Source of the DNA: Nitratifractor sp.
GTDB taxonomy: Bacteria > Campylobacterota > Campylobacteria > Campylobacterales > Sulfurovaceae
Length of the DNA: 7,718 bases
Direction of reading: 5' to 3'
Assembly (NCBI GenBank): GCA_015490055.1
Contig: WFYP01000085.1
Span: 1-7,718 of the forward strand
Shown: one piece after another, positions 3,407-7,718 of the stretch
How the letters are laid out: every line of letters starts with the position of its first letter
Numbering within the stretch: position 1 is the stretch's first letter
The notes under the pieces: generated by a model
What the model was told of the DNA's origin: nothing
The model's database searches: none
What the model saw: the letters and a program-made list of their open reading frames with translations, nothing else
Position numbers and translations under genes: made by a program

Positions 3407-5773
3407 ATGGTACTTAACTCTCTAAATATAAAAAACTTTAAACGATATAAAGATGCAGAGTTCGATTTCGCACTTGGTTTAACTGGCTTACTTGGCAAAA
3501 ATGGTAGCGGTAAATCTACAATTTTCGAAGCGATTATCTTTGCACTGTATGGCGAGAGCAGTACAAATAGAGAGTTAATTAAAAATGCAGAGTGCGAAGA
3601 TAAAGAGGCGGTAGAGGTTAATTTATACTTTAATATTCAAGGCAGAGAGTACTTAGTAAAGAGAGAGTTAAGAGGTAAAAGTTTAACTGCAAAGGCGAAC
3701 CTTTACGATGGAAGTGGCGAGCTAATTGCCACAAGCGTAAAAGAGGTAAATAGCCAAATTGTTAAGCTAATTGGTATGAATAAAGATGCTTTTAGCAATA
3801 CAGTTTATGCTTCGCAAAAAGAGCTTACAGCACTTAGTAATTTAAAGAGCGAAGAACGAAAAAAGATAATCCGTCGCCTTCTTGGCTTAGAGAAGATTGA
3901 TAGAATCGAAAAAGAGTTAATTTTCAAAATTCGAGAATTAAAAAGAGATATAAAAAGCTTTAGCGAAGTGCTTATGAGCTCCGAAGAGATAGCAAAAGTC
4001 GAAGCTAAAATAGAGGCAACTAAAGAGCTTTTAGCCAAGAGTAAAAAAGAGTTACAAGAGTTAAACGCCAAAGAGTTACTAAGCCAAAAAGAGGTAGAAG
4101 CTACTTTAGCAAAATTAGAAGAGCAACAGAAGTTAAAAGAGAGCTTTAACAAGCTAAATAGTGCCATTTCAGAGTTAAAATTAAACATTACAAACAGCAG
4201 TAAAAATTTAGAGCAAAACAGAGTTAATTTAAACAAACTACTTAAAGATGAAGAATTTTACAAAGCCAATGAAAAGATTTTAAAAGAGTACAAAGAGTTA
4301 GAGAGTAAAATTTTAAAGCACCAAAAAGATAAAGAGTTAAACTTAAAAAAAGAGGGGTTACTAAAAGAGCAGACAAGCTTACGCGAAGAGTTAAAAGCCC
4401 TAAAGGTAGATATTAAAAAATTAAGTGCCAACCTTGTTTTAAAAGAGCCGCTACAAAGAAATAAAACCCAACTAGAGCAGAGTATAAAAGAGTTAGAAAA
4501 CACTCTAGCCCAAATAGAGATGAAAGAGAGGGCAAACTTAAAAGAGCAAGCACAAGCACAAGCAATAATCGATAACACCAAAGGGCAACTTAGTAAAATA
4601 GAGAAATTAGGCAGAGAATCTAACTGCCCAACTTGCACAAGAGCACTGTTAGATGAGTACGATAGTGTTGTAAATTCGCTCTATAGCACTATTAATAACA
4701 TTACAAACACAACATTAAAGAGTGTCTCAATTAGCTTAGAGAAAATTGCAAACGAAAAGAGTAGTATAAATTTGCAAATTAAAAATGCAAGGGCAAAACT
4801 GCAAGAGTTAAGCAACCAAATAGCGAGCCTAAATAGCCAAGAGAGCGAGTTGAAACGGCGAGAAGATAGATACAAGCAAGTAATGAGCAAGGGGATGCAA
4901 AACAAACAAGAGTTAGAGGGGCTAGAGGGTGTAAAATACGACGAAAAAATGCACCTAAGCTTAATAGAGCAAAAAGCAAAGCTAGAGCCAAGCTATAATA
5001 AACTGTTAAGTACCCAAAAACTTTTAGAACAGATACCTCAACTAAAATCTAACGAAACTATCTTAAAAACCCAGATAGAGAGCTTAAATAGCCAATTAAA
5101 AGTAAAAGAGCAAGAGTTAAAAGAGCATAAATTTAGCCAAGAGTTAGAGCAAAAAGCAAAAATTGCTTACCAAGAGGCACTAAAAGCTAAAGAGAGCCTA
5201 CAAAATGCAATAAAACAGTGCGAAATAGATAAGACAAAACTAAATGCAGAGATAGCTAACTTAAATAACATATTAGAGCAAAACCAAAAGCAAGTTGCCA
5301 AACTTAAAGCCAAAGAGAATGACAGAGACGATTACGAGAAACTAAAGCTATTTTTAATAGATTTTAAAACCAAAATAAATAGCCAAATAACCCCAAGAAT
5401 TAGCAAAATAGCAAGCGATATGTTTTACGAAGTAACACAAGGCAGATACCAATTAATCGAAGTAGATGAAGAGTTTAACTTCTATATTTTCGACGAGGGC
5501 AAAAAGTACCCAATAGAGCGTTTTAGCGGTGGCGAGATAGATTTAGCAAACTTAATACTTAGAATTGCAATATCTAAAACTCTAAACGAGCTAAACACCA
5601 ACACCAACATAGGCTTCTTAGCCTTCGACGAAATTTTCGGAAGCCAAGACGAAGAGCGACGCTACGCCATCATGGAGAGCTTTAACAAAATAAGCGAAAA
5701 CTACCGCCAAATTTTCTTAATCTCACACGAGCAAGAGATAAAAGAGTTGTTTGAGTTTGTTATAGAGTTGTAA
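3407..5773 (+). CDS. sbcC: SbcC, ATPase subunit of the SbcCD complex (Rad50-like SMC-type protein)
   Basis: SbcC binds ATP and DNA, bridges ends through a zinc hook and controls the SbcD nuclease. The 788-residue product has the complete layout: N-terminal strand and Walker A GKNGSGKST (30-38), Q-loop Gln137, a long coiled coil (about 165-400), the zinc hook CPTC (Cys407, Cys410), the returning coiled coil (about 415-650), the ABC signature FSGGE (706-710), Walker B LAFDE (Asp741, Glu742), a D-loop region (GSQDEE) and the H-loop ISHE (His774). The coils are rich in Lys, Glu, Leu and Gln. The ATG at 3407 is chosen for its ribosome binding site and because it starts MVLNSLNIKNFKRY, matching family N-termini; an open frame extends nine codons further to a TTG. 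The gene is convergent with the regulator gene 18 bases downstream. Confidence 0.97.
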   Translation: MVLNSLNIKNFKRYKDAEFDFALGLTGLLGKNGSGKSTIFEAIIFALYGESSTNRELIKNAECEDKEAVEVNLYFNIQGREYLVKRELRGKSLTAKANLYDGSGELIATSVKEVNSQIVKLIGMNKDAFSNTVYASQKELTALSNLKSEERKKIIRRLLGLEKIDRIEKELIFKIRELKRDIKSFSEVLMSSEEIAKVEAKIEATKELLAKSKKELQELNAKELLSQKEVEATLAKLEEQQKLKESFNKLNSAISELKLNITNSSKNLEQNRVNLNKLLKDEEFYKANEKILKEYKELESKILKHQKDKELNLKKEGLLKEQTSLREELKALKVDIKKLSANLVLKEPLQRNKTQLEQSIKELENTLAQIEMKERANLKEQAQAQAIIDNTKGQLSKIEKLGRESNCPTCTRALLDEYDSVVNSLYSTINNITNTTLKSVSISLEKIANEKSSINLQIKNARAKLQELSNQIASLNSQESELKRREDRYKQVMSKGMQNKQELEGLEGVKYDEKMHLSLIEQKAKLEPSYNKLLSTQKLLEQIPQLKSNETILKTQIESLNSQLKVKEQELKEHKFSQELEQKAKIAYQEALKAKESLQNAIKQCEIDKTKLNAEIANLNNILEQNQKQVAKLKAKENDRDDYEKLKLFLIDFKTKINSQITPRISKIASDMFYEVTQGRYQLIEVDEEFNFYIFDEGKKYPIERFSGGEIDLANLILRIAISKTLNELNTNTNIGFLAFDEIFGSQDEERRYAIMESFNKISENYRQIFLISHEQEIKELFEFVIEL

Positions 5774-5791
5774 AGTACATCTCTAAGGCTT

Positions 5792-6481
5792 TTATGGTAT
5801 TTCTAAATTCATTCTATATCCACGAGATGGGATATTTTCTATAAATTTATACTTTAATTTTTCTCTTAATCGTTTTACTAATGTACGAATGGTATTGGTA
5901 TTAACCTCTTTATCTGCCCATATGATATTTTCTATAGTATAAAACTCTAAAATGCTATTCTTATGCTCTATAAATAATTCTAAAAGTTCGTTCTCTTTTT
6001 TTGTTAAAGAGATAGGCTCATTATAGTAGTATAAAGCACTGTTTTTTGAATCGTAAGAGTATTCAAAATCCAATACAATATGCTCACTATTATACTGCAT
6101 AGAGTTACTATTATCCAATTTACTATTTGCAATTTTTAACGCAACTCGTAACTCTTCTCTATTAAAAGGTTTTGACAAATATGATACTGGGTCTATTTTG
6201 ATAGCTCTATCTACATTATAGTCATCTAAGTGTGCAGTTAAGAAGATAATCTTTATATTTGGGTATCTCTTTTTTATAATTGTAGCCAACTCTACACCAT
6301 CAAGTTTACCTTTTATACATATATCCATAAGTATAATATCTATAGATAATTTTGATAAAATTAAAAAGACATCATCTGAATTAGAGCAGATGTCTATAAC
6401 ATTAAATCCAAGTTTATTAATATAACTTTTTATCTCTATAGCTACTATACTTTCATCTTCTACTATGAGTATATTTTTCAT
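5792..6481 (-). CDS. OmpR-type response regulator (receiver plus winged helix)
   Basis: The 229-residue protein is a DNA-binding transcription regulator activated by phosphorylation. The receiver domain (1-120) has acidic residues Glu8 and Asp9, phosphoacceptor Asp53 in LMDICIKG, Thr82 and Lys104 (YLSKPF). The C-terminal domain (about 135-226) has the winged-helix layout: ISLTKKENELLELF, a recognition helix region NTNTIRTLVKRLREKL and the wing IPSRGYRM. Its ATG overlaps the stop of the kinase gene (ATGA, 6478-6481), and AAGG (6490-6493) lies eight bases upstream inside the kinase gene, indicating translational coupling. The kinase is almost certainly its partner. Its targets are not visible. 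It is convergent with sbcC, and no strong terminator hairpin lies in the 18-base gap. Confidence 0.93.
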   Translation of the reverse strand: MKNILIVEDESIVAIEIKSYINKLGFNVIDICSNSDDVFLILSKLSIDIILMDICIKGKLDGVELATIIKKRYPNIKIIFLTAHLDDYNVDRAIKIDPVSYLSKPFNREELRVALKIANSKLDNSNSMQYNSEHIVLDFEYSYDSKNSALYYYNEPISLTKKENELLELFIEHKNSILEFYTIENIIWADKEVNTNTIRTLVKRLREKLKYKFIENIPSRGYRMNLEIP

Positions 6482-7718
6482 ATATCAAACCTTATAATAT
6501 AAACTGTATGATTTTTTGTATCTCTGCTTATTGTACCATTTAATTGGTATTGAACAAGTGCTTCTATAAGCTTAAGTCCAAGTGAATCTTCTATCTCATC
6601 GCTATTATAACCTTTGCCATTATCTTCTATTTTTAATTCATAACTATTTCTGTTTGTTTTAAGTGATATAGAGATAGTACCCTCTTTATCAAATGCATAT
6701 TTATAAGAGTTGGTTACAAGTTCATTAACAATTAAACCAATATATACAGACTCCCGTAATGGAATTATTGCATTAATATCTGTCTTGATTTTAATATTTT
6801 GCCCATCTTTTTGCATTGTATCTTTAATATCTAAAAGCAGCGACTCTATATATTCACTCATATCAATCTCTTCTATATTATCTTTTAAAAGAAGCATATT
6901 GTAACTTTTAGATATAGCGTTAATTCGATTTTCTAAATCTATAAATTTTTTACTAATCAACTCATCTGTAATGTCATCTTGTTGGAGTCGAATTATAGAT
7001 AGTATAATTTGTAGATTGTTTTTTACTCTATGGTGCACCTCTTTTAATAGTAACTCTTTTGCCTCTAGGGCACTATTTAACTCTTCTGTTTTTTTAACAA
7101 CTTCTCTTTCTATTATTGCTGTTCTCGTTTTAGACTCTTTTAAAACAAGTTTATCTGCATAATCTTTCTCTTTTTGCAAAATTAAATACCTATCTGCAAA
7201 AGCAAGCGATAGTATAAGCGCTTCAAAAGCAGTGCCAAACATTAATATATTTTGATACTTTTGAATAATAGATGTAACACCTATTGCATCAAGAATAATA
7301 AGAAAATAGGATAAAAATACAATACTAAAACCAACAATAAATAACCTAGCTTGCTTATTGCCTTGTCGATATGAGATAATACCTGCAATAAGGTTAAAAA
7401 CAATAAATAAGAAACCACTAAATATAACTATATACAGATTATAAAAATAGCTACTACTTAATAAAACTATTTCTGCAATAGAGATAATTATAAAGAATTT
7501 ATATATATTATCTATCACTCTTAAAGATTTAGTTTTTAAGAAATTCATAGCAAAAAGTGAGGCTGTAATTACTAAAAGGTTTACCTTAAACACAGGTATT
7601 TGCATATCGAAATGAATAAATTCTTTAGGAAAATATATTTGAGTTAAACCTAAATATGTAAATTGTTGATAAATAAGAGCAAATAGATAAAAACTGTAAA
7701 AAAGATAACTCTTATCTC
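6478..7718 (-). CDS. 7TMR-DISM sensor histidine kinase (HisKA_2 type), 5' end off the right edge
   Basis: The visible 412 residues begin inside the 7TM region with DKSYLFYSFYLFALIY, matching the conserved RDKSYLxY entry of the 7TMR-DISM family, and run through several more membrane segments to about nucleotide 7180. A short linker coiled coil (KTEELNSALEAKELLLKEV) leads to the HisKA_2 phosphoacceptor motif HHRVKNNLQ. The HATPase domain follows with its N box (NELVTNSYKYAF), DNGKG and the SLGLKL G2 box. The ATG at 7605 is not the start, because the frame stays open and hydrophobic to the window edge. A periplasmic sensing domain (7TMR-DISMED) probably lies outside. The protein should sense an external signal and phosphorylate the regulator encoded immediately downstream. 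The ligand is unknown. Confidence 0.93.
   Translation of the reverse strand, partial: DKSYLFYSFYLFALIYQQFTYLGLTQIYFPKEFIHFDMQIPVFKVNLLVITASLFAMNFLKTKSLRVIDNIYKFFIIISIAEIVLLSSSYFYNLYIVIFSGFLFIVFNLIAGIISYRQGNKQARLFIVGFSIVFLSYFLIILDAIGVTSIIQKYQNILMFGTAFEALILSLAFADRYLILQKEKDYADKLVLKESKTRTAIIEREVVKKTEELNSALEAKELLLKEVHHRVKNNLQIILSIIRLQQDDITDELISKKFIDLENRINAISKSYNMLLLKDNIEEIDMSEYIESLLLDIKDTMQKDGQNIKIKTDINAIIPLRESVYIGLIVNELVTNSYKYAFDKEGTISISLKTNRNSYELKIEDNGKGYNSDEIEDSLGLKLIEALVQYQLNGTISRDTKNHTVYIIRFDI

Noticed and set aside
3805..4991. Several minus-strand open frames opposite sbcC (3805-4236, 4258-4638, 4681-4905, 4779-4991)
   Set aside because: They are rich in Ser, Leu and Phe, as expected from the complement of Lys/Glu/Leu coiled-coil codons. 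They have no ribosome binding sites, and sbcC is intact with every family motif.
1..5773. A DNA repair gene island joining nfo and sbcCD
   Set aside because: nfo is on the opposite strand with its own promoter, and a lipoprotein, a tRNA and a membrane protein lie between them. The proximity looks accidental.
5774..5791. Shared terminator between the convergent sbcC and regulator genes
   Set aside because: The 18-base gap has no stem-loop followed by a T-run that I can find on either strand.
6710..7162. Two small plus-strand open frames inside the kinase gene
   Set aside because: They are antisense to the HATPase and HisKA_2 coding sequence, with no ribosome binding site or recognisable product.

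Overview
The window looks like a chromosomal segment of a Campylobacterota (epsilonproteobacterial) genome, possibly close to Sulfurimonas, Sulfurovum or Arcobacter. The reasons are a strong AT bias, AAGG-type ribosome binding sites, T-rich promoters with a clear TATAAT but no good -35 box, and a sensor kinase of the 7TMR-DISM type common in that phylum. The genus is a guess, because no marker gene that would settle it is present.

Layout, left to right. (1) 1-130, minus: the first 43 codons of nfo (endonuclease IV), cut by the left edge. (2) 131-472: a 342-base intergenic region holding the nfo promoter, an expanded REP-like palindrome, a compact REP-like palindrome and an array of eight 7-bp repeats that stops exactly at the next gene's stop codon. 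(3) 473-949, minus: a small lipoprotein gene. (4) 1044-1118, plus: tRNA-Glu(TTC) with encoded CCA. (5) 1202-2095, plus: an orphan NQR2/RnfD-family membrane protein that carries a 31-bp copy of the 7-bp repeat array inside its coding sequence. (6) 2147-5773, plus: sbcD and sbcC, separated by 144 bp that hold two REP-like palindromes facing each other. (7) 5792-7718, minus: a two-component pair. A 7TMR-DISM/HisKA_2 sensor kinase, open at the right edge, overlaps an OmpR-type response regulator by 4 bp.

How the genes work together. SbcD (Mre11-like nuclease) and SbcC (Rad50-like ATPase with a zinc hook) form the SbcCD complex, which opens and trims hairpins, cruciforms and protein-blocked DNA ends. 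The kinase and regulator form one signalling unit whose stimulus and targets cannot be read from this window. nfo, the lipoprotein, the tRNA and the membrane protein look like independent units.

The most notable non-coding signal is a family of four palindromes with a GTAG tetranucleotide beside an 8-bp stem, the layout of REP elements moved by RAYT (Y1 transposase-like) proteins. The stem occurs in two variants whose arms have changed together, while the loop and the flank stay constant. No new defence system, mobile gene cassette or CRISPR array is visible.
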